Origin: Brachypterus glaber
Taxonomy: Eukaryota > Arthropoda > Insecta > Coleoptera > Kateretidae
DNA length: 64,000 nucleotides
Assembly (NCBI GenBank): GCA_958510825.1
Contig: OY294046.1
Span: forward strand, 2,542,001-2,606,000
Direction of reading: 5' to 3'
Shown: in pieces, positions 43,781 through 53,961 of the stretch
How the letters are laid out: each line of letters opens with the position of its first letter
Numbering within the stretch: position 1 is the first letter of the stretch
Made by a program: the position numbers and the translations under genes
The notes under the pieces: model-generated
Database searches by the model: none
Told to the model about the DNA's origin: nothing
The model's input: the letters and a program-made list of their open reading frames with translations, nothing else

Positions 43781-44385
43781 TATAGTAGACTAATTTTAAA
43801 TGAGTTACAATTTAAAGTTTTTTAAAAATGCAAGAAAGCTCAAATTTTTTACAATTTTTATGTTTTACAATCTTAAATTAAAAGAATGAAAGGAGGCCCT
43901 AGCGCCGCAGGCGACAATTTTTACGAATTTACGAAGGTTTCGTGCCTTTATCGTTCTGTGGAGTGTAAATAAATAAAAGACAAGGTTTATAAGATAAACT
44001 GTTTATTATAAACAGTAGCCGGCGTATTTCCAGTTATAGTCCAGTCTTCCAGTTAATAAAAGAGGCTTTACCTGGAAATAATTCAGGGAGTTTATATTTT
44101 TGGTTTATTAGTTTTGCGACATTGAACTCGTTTGGAACTGTCATTTTTTAAACTTATTTTTCACAAAAAACAGACTTTTTAAATTATCTCAAGATCGGTG
44201 CATCCTAGGACAAAAAACTTTTGATATGAAAATAAAGAGGACCAAATCTCCAACATTTTTTGTATCATATATTTTTTTGTACGACTCATAGCTAATTCAG
44301 GGCACCGCCTTAAACGTTACACTGTAGGGTTTTAGATTTTTTTTTATGACTCGGTTAGGAAGGCTTTTTTATGCTTAATACAATA

Positions 44386-45146
44386 CCCTGGTAGCAAAAT
44401 AACATGACATTCACGCGAAAGTCACGTTAATATGTGACATGTGATGTTAAGATTGTAGTCTCATTTAACAAGAATGTAGCATGGTGGGGATGTCCTAAGT
44501 CCGCCCCTAATAACATCACACAATGACATCCCGAAAATAACGTGTTTGTGACATCATAAATCCACATTCCTGTTATATCTAATATCGTATGGATGCCGTT
44601 ACTTTAATATTTTAGGATATTAGCTTTTTCTAAATTAAAACCATTAAAAACGCTATAACCCTATAAAAAAATCGGATTTAAAATCAATGAGTAATTGAAA
44701 CAATCACAGATTGAAACAGATAGATTCTAAATACGAAATTGCAGATTAAGCGGAGAATATATCCTTTAATTTGTGTCCGTGGTCTTGAGAAGCCCGGCAG
44801 AGCCCCCTATCCATTGGAAATCGTATAATGTGTATACAATTTCCTTATAATAATTTACTCTATCAACATCATCTTATATGGATTTTTTTGCTTCGAACGT
44901 CGGTGAGAAGCAAAATAACATGACATTCACGTGAAAGCCACGTTAATATATGACATGCAATATATTCACAGCGTTGCTAAATATTTGTTATTAAATAACA
45001 TGATTGTCACGTCACACGTATTACGTTGCCAATGTGATGTTAAATACATGTTATTTTTCAATATTATGTGATGTTATGATTTAGTTTAAAAATACACCCA
45101 AAAGTGATGTTAATTTCTTGTGATATAACATCCCTTGCTACCTGGG
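44386..45146. mobile_element. CCC(A/T)GGTAGCAA MITE, copy 2, nested in family C
   Basis: Starts CCCTGGTAGCAAAATAACAT after TA and ends TTGCTACCTGGG. It is reversed relative to 334-1167. The interior keeps ACATGACATTCACG and its inverted partner twice each. Confidence 0.75.
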
Positions 45147-45295
45147 ATAGTGATTCAATCGATAATCGGTTACTCGAAATAATGGGGCACAAATGTGTGA
45201 ATTATTAAAAAAAATTAATTTTACGTAAATTAAAAAGAAAGTGCCAGATAGATTTTTTTAATTTTCACCCAAAATGTTCTCAGGGGCATGCCTAA

Positions 45296-45482
45296 GGGAA
45301 CATTCAAGTATTATGTAACGCAAAATGTACCAAAATTCATACACTTAATACCTTGGTTCTCGCCCCCTATTATGGAGGTAGCCAAAATATGAAATCTCTA
45401 TGATCTATCATAACGCGGGAACCGGGGTATGAAGTGTATGAATTTTGGTACAATTTGCGTTACGTAATACTTGAACGTTCCC
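45296..45482. mobile_element. PIF/Harbinger-type MITE, copy 2, nested in family C
   Basis: TAA flanks at 45293-45295 and 45483-45485. The inverted ends start GGGAACATTCAAGTATTATG and GGGAACGTTCAAGTATTACG, and the arms continue inward (CAAAATTCATACACTT pairs with its complement). 187 bp. Confidence 0.85.
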
Positions 45483-46112
45483 TAACTGACGATAAAGAAC
45501 AATTTTGTTTTTTCGAAAAAACTTTAAAAATCTAAAAACGTATAGTGTTTAAGAGATATTTTAAAAATACGTTTTTTGTGAAAAACATGTTGAAAAAATA
45601 ACAGTTCCAAATCGAGTTCAACCCTATCCAATAAACCGAAAATCAAAACTCCCTGAATTATTTCCAGGTAAAGCCTCTTTTATTGACCTGAAGACTGGAC
45701 TACAACTGGAAATACGCCGGCTACTGATTATAAACCAAAAGAAACTGTTGACACCGGGCCCTCCTCGAACTCGGGAAAGCTTCCCCCCTTGAATCCGCCC
45801 TGCAGGGTTCATAAATTGTTTTTTTGACGTTTTTGGACATCTCAGGAGAACACCAAAAACGTAAAGGCAATACTCAGAAACTAAACACACGGTATACAAT
45901 TGACATTACCTCGAACCTCGAGTCGTACCTGGTACGCTGGTACCAAGTGGTACCGGATTGCAGTAAAGTATAGATAGAGGAGAAAACACTAAACTAGAAC
46001 ATCACATTTGAAAGACAAGAAAACATGTGTGTGCGTTTGCAGAATTCAATCTGGACACTCACATCCTCCCATTTTTTTTTAAGTATACACAGGGGATATT
46101 CATAAAGATAAC

Positions 46113-46406
46113 CATTAATCGGAATAAATTCAGTTATGACTCATCAACGTTGAAAATAAACACAGACACATAGGCTTACGGAATAATTTTGCCGAATTAT
46201 GAGGGAAATTTTTATAAAGGTCACTAAATCGAAACATTTGACGACTAATGTGTTACACACAACAATATTGACTATACATATTAACTATAAATATGTAAAT
46301 ATATCGGTGTTTTTCGAAGAAAAAAAAATGTAAATATTTAAAACCTCGCGTCAACGATAGAATCGACGCGTCGCCTATGCGAGCACTTGAAATTCGCCGA
46401 TGACTG
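46113..46406. mobile_element. hAT-type MITE, family B, copy 5 (internal deletion)
   Basis: The left end CATTAATCGG and right end CGATGACTG are present; about 110 bp are deleted between GAAGAAAAAAAA and TGTAAATATTT. The flanks AAGATAAC and GACATAAC match at 6 of 8 positions. Confidence 0.8.
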
Positions 46407-46559
46407 GACATAACCAAAGCAGGGCTGCCACCAAAATATTTAGCATTTTTTCAATGATTTAAGGACATTTTTTACGAAATTTGAGGACATTTTTTTTTTA
46501 TTGAAGGATAAAAAGTTTTATTTTTTTTTTGCTTAAACACACGCACGAAGACACGCACC

Positions 46560-46680
46560 TTTGTCGGTCTGCGTATCGGTTTTCCCAGAAAATTTTTGAC
46601 CACAATAACTCAAGAACGATTTAAGATAAAGACTTCAAATTTGCACCATAAGTTTTAAAATGATTTTTGTTTAATTACTA
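46560..46680 (-). repeat. Dispersed phrase P, reversed
   Basis: Read on minus: GGTGCAAATTTGAAGTCTTT, CTTAAATCGTTCTTGAGTTA, TTGTGGTCAAAAATTTTCTG, and a diverged GACC-like end. Confidence 0.6.
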
Positions 46681-46689
46681 ATAAATATT

Positions 46690-47563
46690 ATATTAAAGTA
46701 CTAGTTTCATAATATACGTTTTTAGCGCACGAGTACACGTTTAGAAAACGAGCTGCTTGCGGCGAGTTTTCTAAAGTACTAGTGCTCTAAAAACGTGTTA
46801 TGAAACGAGTGCTTTATACAATTTTTTCTATTTTGCTCTAAAATTTAAAAAACTTACATTTAAATTGATGACTGATTTAGGGATTTTTGTTTTGGGTTGG
46901 CATTACAGTTTACACTATGTTTAAAATTCTAAGAACAAATGATATGTTGATATATTTTACATTTTCATCTCTTCTTTTTTCACTGCAATGGAGATTTCTC
47001 CCGTTAGATTAGACAGGGACAAAAGTTCTACGCAAAAAGGATAGAAGACATACATACACTCCCACTTCCACCCAACCAAACATGGCCGGGCGAAAACGTA
47101 ACTATATTACTGGCGCCATCTAAATTTTAGTAGAATTATCTTATTCTACAGATTCACATTAGCTATGTTCGTTTGTGCCGCTCAGTGCTACACTTTCCGG
47201 CCAACCAAATAAATACTTTATTTGTTGTATGAAAAACAAATACAGTATTTATTTGGTTGGCTGGAAAGTGTAGCACAAATGAGATAGAGATAGGGTAGAC
47301 GTCTTTTGTTTCATAATTCTAGTTGTAGAGAGCTCCATTAACCAGTCCACAATTTTAACACGGTAAAAAATAACCCAAACACAATATTTTGTAAAAAATT
47401 AAACTTTAAATCGACATTGACATTTGCACACAAAACGTCAAGAGATATGCTTTTCTATATTGCCAACCCAACAGGAAAAAAAAGTAGAGACCTCTTATGG
47501 GACTATAAGAACACGCAAAATGCGTGTGATTATGAGCTTATGAGTCGCAAAATAGAAAAAATA
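46690..47563 (+). mobile_element. Family T element, copy 4, with nested element
   Basis: Starts ATATTAAAGTACTAG and ends GCAAAATAGAAAAA. It is interrupted at 46990-47336 and continues with no loss of family sequence. Confidence 0.8.
46990..47336. mobile_element. GGAG-ended MITE, AT duplication, nested in family T
   Basis: The ends are GGAGATTTCTC and GAGAGCTCC, with AT on both sides. Removing the element and one AT regenerates CTGCAATTAACC, the sequence of the three uninterrupted family T copies. It contains a hairpin built on AATACAGTATTTATTTGG. A longer sister is at 48261-48643. Confidence 0.85.
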
Positions 47564-48260
47564 TATTAAATATGAGATGGTATGTTTACCATGTTAATAA
47601 ATACTATGTTTATTGTACCTTAACTAGAAAGTACATGAATTGGAGTGAATGAAAGTAAATTTATTGCTATTATTATGCTCTTCACAGCTCTGGAGCTAGA
47701 ACAGTATACTGTATAATAGGGCGGGCCGAAAAATTGAAATCTGGAATTTCAAAACCCAAGACCCGCCAAAATATGCCTTCTAATATGCCTAATGTGTGTG
47801 CAAAAGCAGAATCAGATTAAAGGTCATCTTGAGCCCTCTACAAAGCTTTTAATATTAATGCAAATATGGTATTTTTCACATTTGTAACGTATACACAGCG
47901 TGTCAAAAGCGCCTGCCCCTCCTTTTTTTGAATAGCTTAAGATATCAACTTGAAATATGGAACCCATATATTTTTTTGGTATATTTGGTATGCTTAGGGG
48001 GCACGATGGTGACTGGGGGACAAGGGGGGATGTTTTTTTTTTAAACAGACAGGGGGGTCGTGTGATACATCATTTTAAAGCTTATAAAATTCTCTATTCG
48101 CCCACATATTTTTTTTATTTTTTCAGAGAAATTTTTGGGGTTGTTCGCATAAGAGTTAAATCACGTGAAATTACGCCTCAATTCCACCACAAAGCAGAAT
48201 ATAGAGTGGCTTAAAATATGGTCTATGATGTTTGTAAAAAAATAAATATTGGGCGTTAAT

Positions 48261-48643
48261 GGAGATTTCTCCCGTTAGATTAAACAGGGACAAAAGTTCT
48301 ACCCAAAAAGGATAGAAGACATACATACACTCCCACTTCCACCCAACCAAACAAATTCTGTATTTGTTCTTTGTTGAACAAATACAATATTTACTTGGCC
48401 GGGCGAAAAGTGTAAAGAAATTACTGGCGCCATCTAAGTTTTAGAATTATCTTATTCTACAGATTCACATTAGCTATGTTCGTTCATGCCGCTCACTGCT
48501 ACACCTTCCGGCCAGCCAAATACTGTATTTGTTGTGTGAAAAACAAATACAGTATTTATTTGGTTGGCTGGAAAGTGTAGCACAAATGAGATAGAGATAG
48601 GGTAGACGTCTTTTGTTTCATAATTCTAGTTGTAGAGACCTCC
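48261..48643. mobile_element. GGAG-ended MITE, copy 2 (fuller)
   Basis: AT flanks at 48259-48260 and 48644-48645, ends GGAGATTTCTCC and GTAGAGACCTCC. It has two related hairpins (CTGTATTTGTT and its complement, twice), one of which is deleted in copy 1. Confidence 0.82.
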
Positions 48644-48929
48644 ATTGGTACTTATCAATGAATTACTAAAAAAAATGACACATGAGAAAAAATTCTAAAT
48701 AACCTTTTTTTGTAGCATAAATAAGCTTCATACGTCAACTTTTACAATGTTTTTACCCTGGTAGAACCATTTTTTCATGTAAAAGAGTATTTTTTTTTTA
48801 ATATTTCCTTATTATTCAAAAATAATTTCCCTTCCTAAAATCTCGTGATTTCAACGTTTTTATATTTAAATAATAATAAAAAGGCTTAACATGTCCCTAT
48901 CAAAAAAAACGCCGGGCGACCTCTAAATA

Positions 48930-49463
48930 CAGACGAGTAAAAAAAGCACTTTTCCTCTGAGTGAAACATACTATTTTTTCTTCAAACATCCTATATATAT
49001 TTTTTAAATATTAATTTTTTAATTTAATTTATTCAGTAATAAAGTATGTTTTTTTTTATTAAAATAGGCCAATAAAACCCTTTCAAAATAAACTTAAACC
49101 TTCCTTAGCTCATTTTAAATTTTTTTCGTAGGCTAAATGGTACACTTTTCGCGATTTCGATGGTAACTTGTCTAATGTTGCATTTGCAATTTCGAAGAGA
49201 TTTGTAGGTGTATAAACCATGTATTCTTCTTCAATCATTTTTAATTAATTTCACACAAAAATCTCGAGTCAACCACCTGTTTACATAATAAACATACAAG
49301 TTTGAAGTATGGCAAAGTCAAAGAGTGCTGCCGCTATTGATGGTTTTGCTAACTTTTTTTTACGGCGTACAACAATGAACTCATTTTTTTACTGTAAAAA
49401 AATAGATCACTTCTAACTAGTGTGTTCAGTTATAAAATATGAACATTTTAGTACGCTTGAAGA
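48930..49463 (-). mobile_element. Family R element, copy 4
   Basis: Reverse orientation, ending at CGCTTGAAGAAAAAA on the right. The outer part of the terminal hairpin is missing at the left (it stops near TACAGACGAGT). It carries the short frame at 49110-49238. Confidence 0.75.
49110..49238 (-). pseudogene. Recombinase N-terminal-like short frame, family R copy 4
   Basis: 42 codons from the ATG at 49238-49236 to the same TGA as the other copies. It differs by a few residues from the 34754 copy (LFEIAN, VYHLAYEKNLK). See that entry for the argument. Confidence 0.5.
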
Positions 49464-49727
49464 AAAAAAAACACATTTTTTAATTTTGACTGGGCACCCT
49501 ATTGAATATGCTATACACTGTGAAGAGTATACTACGGGATGCGAAGCATACATGTTCACGGTTTATTAATTATTTTTAATAAATAATAATGAATTATTTG
49601 AGAATCGAGATTAATAAAAAGTAACAAAAAGTGAAATTTTCTACAAAACAATGTGCAAACACTTTGTTGCAATTTTTTCAGTTTTGCAATATTTTTTAAA
49701 AAAATCCCAACATATCGGATTTTTATG

Positions 49728-49938
49728 AAGCTGAAGTTTTCAACGTGTTTTGCGTCGAAAACTCAAATAGTATATCAAAGTACTAGTTTCATAACATACG
49801 TTTTTAGCGCACGAGTACAAGTTTAGAAAACAAGCCGCTTGCGGCGAGTTTTCTAAAGTGCTACTGCGCCAAAAACGTGTTATGGAACAACTATTTAAAT
49901 TTTCGATGCAAAAAAAACTTTACAAACTCCAGCTTCAT
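49728..49938. repeat. Palindromic element, diverged copy of 13702-13920
   Basis: GAAGCTGAAGTTTTCAACGT at the left is inverted at the right (CTTTACAAACTCCAGCTTC). The centre is the family T hairpin around CCGCTTGCGGCG, with one arm partly lost. Confidence 0.65.
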
Positions 49939-50036
49939 GAAATAATGGGGTTTGGACTGTATATACAGGGTGACTATAAAATTGGCATACCCAAAATAGT
50001 GTAAACTATTAAGTAATTTTATCATTTTTAATTTAG

Positions 50037-50285
50037 TTACTGGTCGGATCGTATTTATTTACCGGGAAAAACAAAAATTAGAATTAAAAAAAAAACTATT
50101 TTGAAAATAGTAGTTTTTTTTTTCATAATTTTTGAACGCTTTAACGCGTTTTAATTTAGTTACTGGTAATTACTGGTCGGATCGTATTTATTTACCGGGA
50201 AAAACAAAAATTAGAATTAAAAAAAAAAAAAACTATTTTGAAAATAGTAGTTTTTTTTTTTCATAATTTTTGAACGCTTTAAAAC
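50037..50285. repeat. Tandem duplication of about 128 bp
   Basis: GTTACTGGTCGGATCGTATT, through AACTATTTTGAAAATAGTAG, to TTTTGAACGCTTTAA occurs twice with almost no differences except run lengths. A 14-20 nt spacer separates the units. The core AACTATTTTGAAAATAGTAGTT-like stretch is a palindrome. Confidence 0.85.
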
Positions 50286-50732
50286 ATAACTAGAGAAAAA
50301 TTTCGTTAACGGTTGTAATTTTATCATTTTTAACCCAGTTACAGCCGTTATTTTTTATTAAAACTCGTAGTAAAACGATGTGGGACAAGATTTGCATAAA
50401 AATTTGTAATACTTTCCCTATGATAACAGATAAAAAATGGAAAAATCTTGCGCTACATTGGTAAAAACAATTCGAAAAGTGTATAATGCTTTAATGCCTT
50501 TTTTAGGTAGATAGGTATTTAAGGTTTTGTTAAAAAAAAGCTTTACCTCCTATATTTAGGGGTAAACATCCCTTAGGAAGACCCAAGGAATTCCCATAGC
50601 AATACACTGAGATTCCTTGGAATTCCCAAATTCATTGTAGGTACAAATTTTCGAGCGAGGTTTATTGCTCGTTAGCGTACCTGGTGGTACCAAAATGCAA
50701 CCAAGAGAAAATTACCTATATAAATATATTAA

Positions 50733-51233
50733 GGCCTATCCAGAAGATTGCATAAGAACATAAAACATAAGAATGCCAAGCCGTGATTGGTTTACAAGAT
50801 ACAATGTATCTTGCCATGTTATGGCGGCACATCAAGCCAATCACGGCATTGCATTGTTATGTACTATGTTGTTATCCAAGCCTGTGGATATGCCCTTATT
50901 AATACCATATATGGTATTTTTTTTAAGAATACCATAGCTTGAGGGCTGTTTTACAATTGTCACCGAATTTTTGGTATTTTTGGACCACCTTTCCCCATTG
51001 TTATGCAAGATAGTAAGGGACGCGGCCCGTTTTACACCACAGAGCGCATAAATAGCATAATTATGCATAAATCGTAGTCTATCAAAAATTTAACAGTCGG
51101 TACTGTTTTCCTAGAAAGGGCCTATCCAAAGACTCGCATAACAAGCATAGTAAATAAAAATGCGATGGCAGGATTGGCTTGATGTGTCGTCATGTATCTT
51201 GTAATGGTTGTTATGCGAGCCTCTGGATAGGCC
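50733..51233. mobile_element. TTAA-flanked composite of two palindromic MITEs
   Basis: TTAA-GGCCTATCCAGA at the left and TCTGGATAGGCC-TTAA at the right. Each half (50733-50900 and 51117-51233) is itself an inverted repeat with the same GGCCTATCCA-like ends, so the element looks like two copies side by side mobilised or preserved as one unit. TTAA duplication fits piggyBac-like or Kolobok-like transposition. No frame with a domain. Confidence 0.7.
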
Positions 51234-51237
51234 TTAA

Positions 51238-52201
51238 GTTGTAATTGTAAACTAAAAATTTGACGTTTTCTTTGTGTTCAATATAATTTACGTTTGTACA
51301 AATGTAGAATATGCTAATTTAGTGTGAGTGTATGAAGAATAAACCAAAAATTACCTTTTTCAATACCATACAAAATAACATTAAGTATAACCATTTTTTA
51401 TGTAACGTTCTCTTCTGTTATTAGCTTTAACGACCGTCAATCATTGTCATAGACAAAAAATGTCACAATATTTTTTATGTTAAAAGGTACGAGTTTTTAA
51501 CCAATGATGTAGCTTAAAAATCGCGGGAATTTTAAACTACTATCTTGCATAATTGGACGGACTATAGTGACATAATGTTGAACAGACCCATGTATAAAAT
51601 TTATAAAATAATTTAGTTTAAAATAAACGGATAAGCGACAATCAACGGTGAATATTTAGAGGTGGAAGCGGTCCTCCCCTAGATAAGGACGATCCGAGGT
51701 TCTTGTCGTGGCACCCCCAAATTTGCTGACTGCAATTTTTCCTTTAATTTTTTTTTTAATTTTACCTCCCCCCTGCCAAAAATGTTGATGACTAAAATAA
51801 ACAAAAAAAAAAAAGCTCATCACCCAAAAAAAAAAAAAAAAATAAATAAATCACCCGGGCCCTGCTGCCAAAAAGTTGAGATGAGTTCTATTTTGACACC
51901 CCCCTCGGATCGCCCCTGCCCCTAGATTTAGAAAAACTAATCAGGATTTTTTTAGGCACTTCTAAAAAACGGAAGAGCCTTGTTTTTGGCTCGGCCCTGT
52001 TAAAAAATTCTAGATCCGCCACTGGCAGTAACAAAAAATCAAAATACCTGAAACAATCGTAAAAGGTTACGTTTCTAAAAAATTATGAGAAATTCTTCTG
52101 TTAGCACCAACATTAACCTTTGGTTTTTGCGTTAAGTTAACCTATAAATGTTTATTATCTTCATTAAATAACTAAAGAATGCACAAGAAACAGTTTCTCA
52201 C
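51238..52201. other. Non-coding interval
   Basis: No gene is seen. It contains A-runs near 51.81-51.85 kb and the recurring GATGACT..poly-A word. It lies just inside the donor of the candidate 5' UTR exon and is probably intron. Confidence 0.4.
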
Positions 52202-52450
52202 CTGGAAAAATCCTATCCTAACAGCACCGTTACAGGAAATTTTGACGGACTTCAAAATTCACTTTTTATCACAAACAAAACACTAAAATATACATTTAGA
52301 CAGTTGATTTGTTACGAATATTTAAAAATGTTTGTTATTTTTTAGGAACAACGTTTGAAATCAAGTTAAAACAACACGAGTACAGCGACTAGATCCGAGA
52401 AATTCTGCCTGTCGAGTTGAGGTGTTTGGCAGACCTGCGCAGTTAATTAT
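52202..52450 (-). promoter_or_regulatory. Candidate 5' UTR exon and promoter region
   Basis: This stretch of about 250 bp shares no repeat with the rest of the window and is less AT-rich upstream. On the minus strand it ends in a consensus donor CCAG/GTGAGA at 52202/52201. It has no long frame, as expected for a leader exon. It could be the first exon of the minus-strand Ser-rich gene, about 24 kb upstream of its first coding exon seen here, or of another gene. The transcription start is not fixed; a second donor-like site CAG/GTGAAT lies near 52456. Confidence 0.35.
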
Positions 52451-52784
52451 TCACCTGTTTCTTTTTTGTTTTCTTCGGCGCTAGAGAGGCGCACAAGTGG
52501 GTTTAGACTTGCTCCACTTCAAACCGTACCATGGTACATGCTGGGTCGGAACAAAAAAATCCGATAGCCGAATAAAAAATTCAGTTTTTTGAGCAAGAAA
52601 AATCAAACTTTTTTTTATCAAAAATTTTCGAATTTTTTTTTTCAAAAGTTTTATATTTTGAATGAAAAAAGAAGTAAAAAAAAGTTTTTAACCTTTTTGA
52701 CCCCCGTTCCCCAAGAACACTAGTACCGTGGCGCAGAAGTTTACAGATTAGGTGTCCTTACCTTAACCCCACCCCGATTTTTAC

Positions 52785-52905
52785 CAAAAACAATCCCATC
52801 CGAGAACTTTATATTCCTTCTATACTTTGAAATATTTAGCTAAAGCGTTTTCGAGTTATGGTGGCTGCAAATTGTACCTACGGACATACCGACGGACTTT
52901 TTTTT
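52785..52905 (+). repeat. Dispersed phrase P
   Basis: CAATCCCATCCGAGAACTTT, TACTTTGAAATATTTAGC, GCGTTTTCGAGTTATGGTGG and GGACATACCGACGGAC occur in the usual order. Confidence 0.7.
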
Positions 52906-52964
52906 CGAATTCAATGAAAAAAATGAAATCATATTTTTGCATACCTATATTATACAGGGTGATC

Positions 52965-53638
52965 AATAACTGGCATGCCAAAATTTAAGAGGTGATTCTA
53001 CATCCAAAAATATCAAAAAAAGTTCCTATAAACTTTGGTCCGGAAATGAGCCCTAAGGCCCTTTAAAATTGTAATAAAAATAAGGTTTTTAATTAATAAC
53101 TCTGGTACCCTTTAAGCTAGAGTGACAAGCTGTTGCATGTATACTAGTATTAATAAGGGCAATAAGTTTATGTTTGAATTTATCCAAACCTATAGTCTAT
53201 AGACGGAAATTTTTGCCCCAAACTTTTTTATGTGTAATGTTTTTGGATTTTTTGTAAAAAATATAGATTTCTTGAGTAAAAATATATAAAAAATGTCATA
53301 TAGTGTAGGAGCAATAGTTTAAAAAAAATGCAGTTAAGAGGAAATAATATTTTGCGCCACCAAAAACGTTACTTTTTAAGAGGCTATTACTCCTTTAATA
53401 TTAAATTTAGGTGTTTTGGTGAAGGATACTTTTTTCTCAGTTTTAAATGAAGAATCACCCTGCAGCATAAAAATTTTATTGGTGCTCTTATTTGTGTCCC
53501 ATTCAATATGTCATCTGCGAAGGGCCGTAGCTCCCTTAGGGCTCATTTCCGGACCAACCTTTATAGAAACTTTTTTTTCGTATTTTTGGGTGTTTTATCA
53601 CCTTTTAAATTTTGGCATGGCAGTTACTGATCACCCTG
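52965..53638. mobile_element. Family M TA MITE, copy 3
   Basis: The ends CAGGGTGATC and GATCACCCTG are flanked by TA (52963-52964 and 53639-53640). It lies 32 bp upstream of the LTR retrotransposon. The 75-codon frame in it is not a gene. Confidence 0.88.
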
Positions 53639-53670
53639 TATAATATCTAGAAAAAAAATATAAAAAAATG

Positions 53671-53898
53671 TGTAATATCCCGGCGCATGCGCATCGGATC
53701 GTGCGCATCCAAGCGCCGTCTTGACGGACATATATCCGTTAGTCAGTATTCTAGTCACGTAGTGTCAAGTCGATATATATATGTATATTTGTATGTCTGT
53801 GTGTGGCCACCGTTAGTTATAATAAATGTATTAAAGATACATGTTGAAGTTTCCTATACTAATCCATATTCTACTACCACTAACCACCAGTTATTACA
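53671..53898 (+). repeat. 5' LTR
   Basis: 228 bp, TG..CA ends, identical to the 3' LTR. AATAAA occurs at 53821-53826. The CG-rich start (CGGCGCATGCGCATCGG) contrasts with the AT-rich body of the element. No confident TATA box is assigned. Confidence 0.95.
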
Positions 53899-53912
53899 TG
53901 GCGACAGGATTA
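53899..53912 (+). promoter_or_regulatory. Candidate primer-binding site
   Basis: TGGCGACAGGATTA follows the 5' LTR directly. The first seven bases match the TGGCGAC start used by several insect Ty3/gypsy elements; the rest does not identify the tRNA for me. Confidence 0.6.
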
Positions 53913-53961
53913 ATTTGAAGCTACGCAGCAAGAAAAACGTAAGTCTTAAAATTTTTTCAAT

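Larger units (their letters stand above)
44013..45726. mobile_element. hAT-type element, family C, with two nested MITEs
   Basis: The inverted ends CAGTAGCCGGCGTATTTCCA are followed by about 100-180 bp of arm similarity (CTTTACCTGGAAATAATTCA). A perfect 8-bp duplication ATTATAAA flanks it (44005-44012 and 45727-45734). The ends resemble family B (CAGTAGTCGGCGAATTTCC), so the two are probably related. The interior holds the CCC-ended MITE (44386-45146) and a PIF/Harbinger MITE (45296-45482), both younger. No transposase frame. Confidence 0.9.

Noticed and set aside
45624..45899. 91-codon minus-strand frame
   Set aside because: Half of it lies in the inverted end of the family C hAT element, and there is no protein motif.
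53416..53643. 75-codon plus-strand frame
   Set aside because: Lies in the inverted end of the family M MITE.
53899..53912. Naming the tRNA primer of the LTR element
   Set aside because: Only the first seven bases fit a known insect type. The rest does not match a tRNA 3' end I can recall with confidence.
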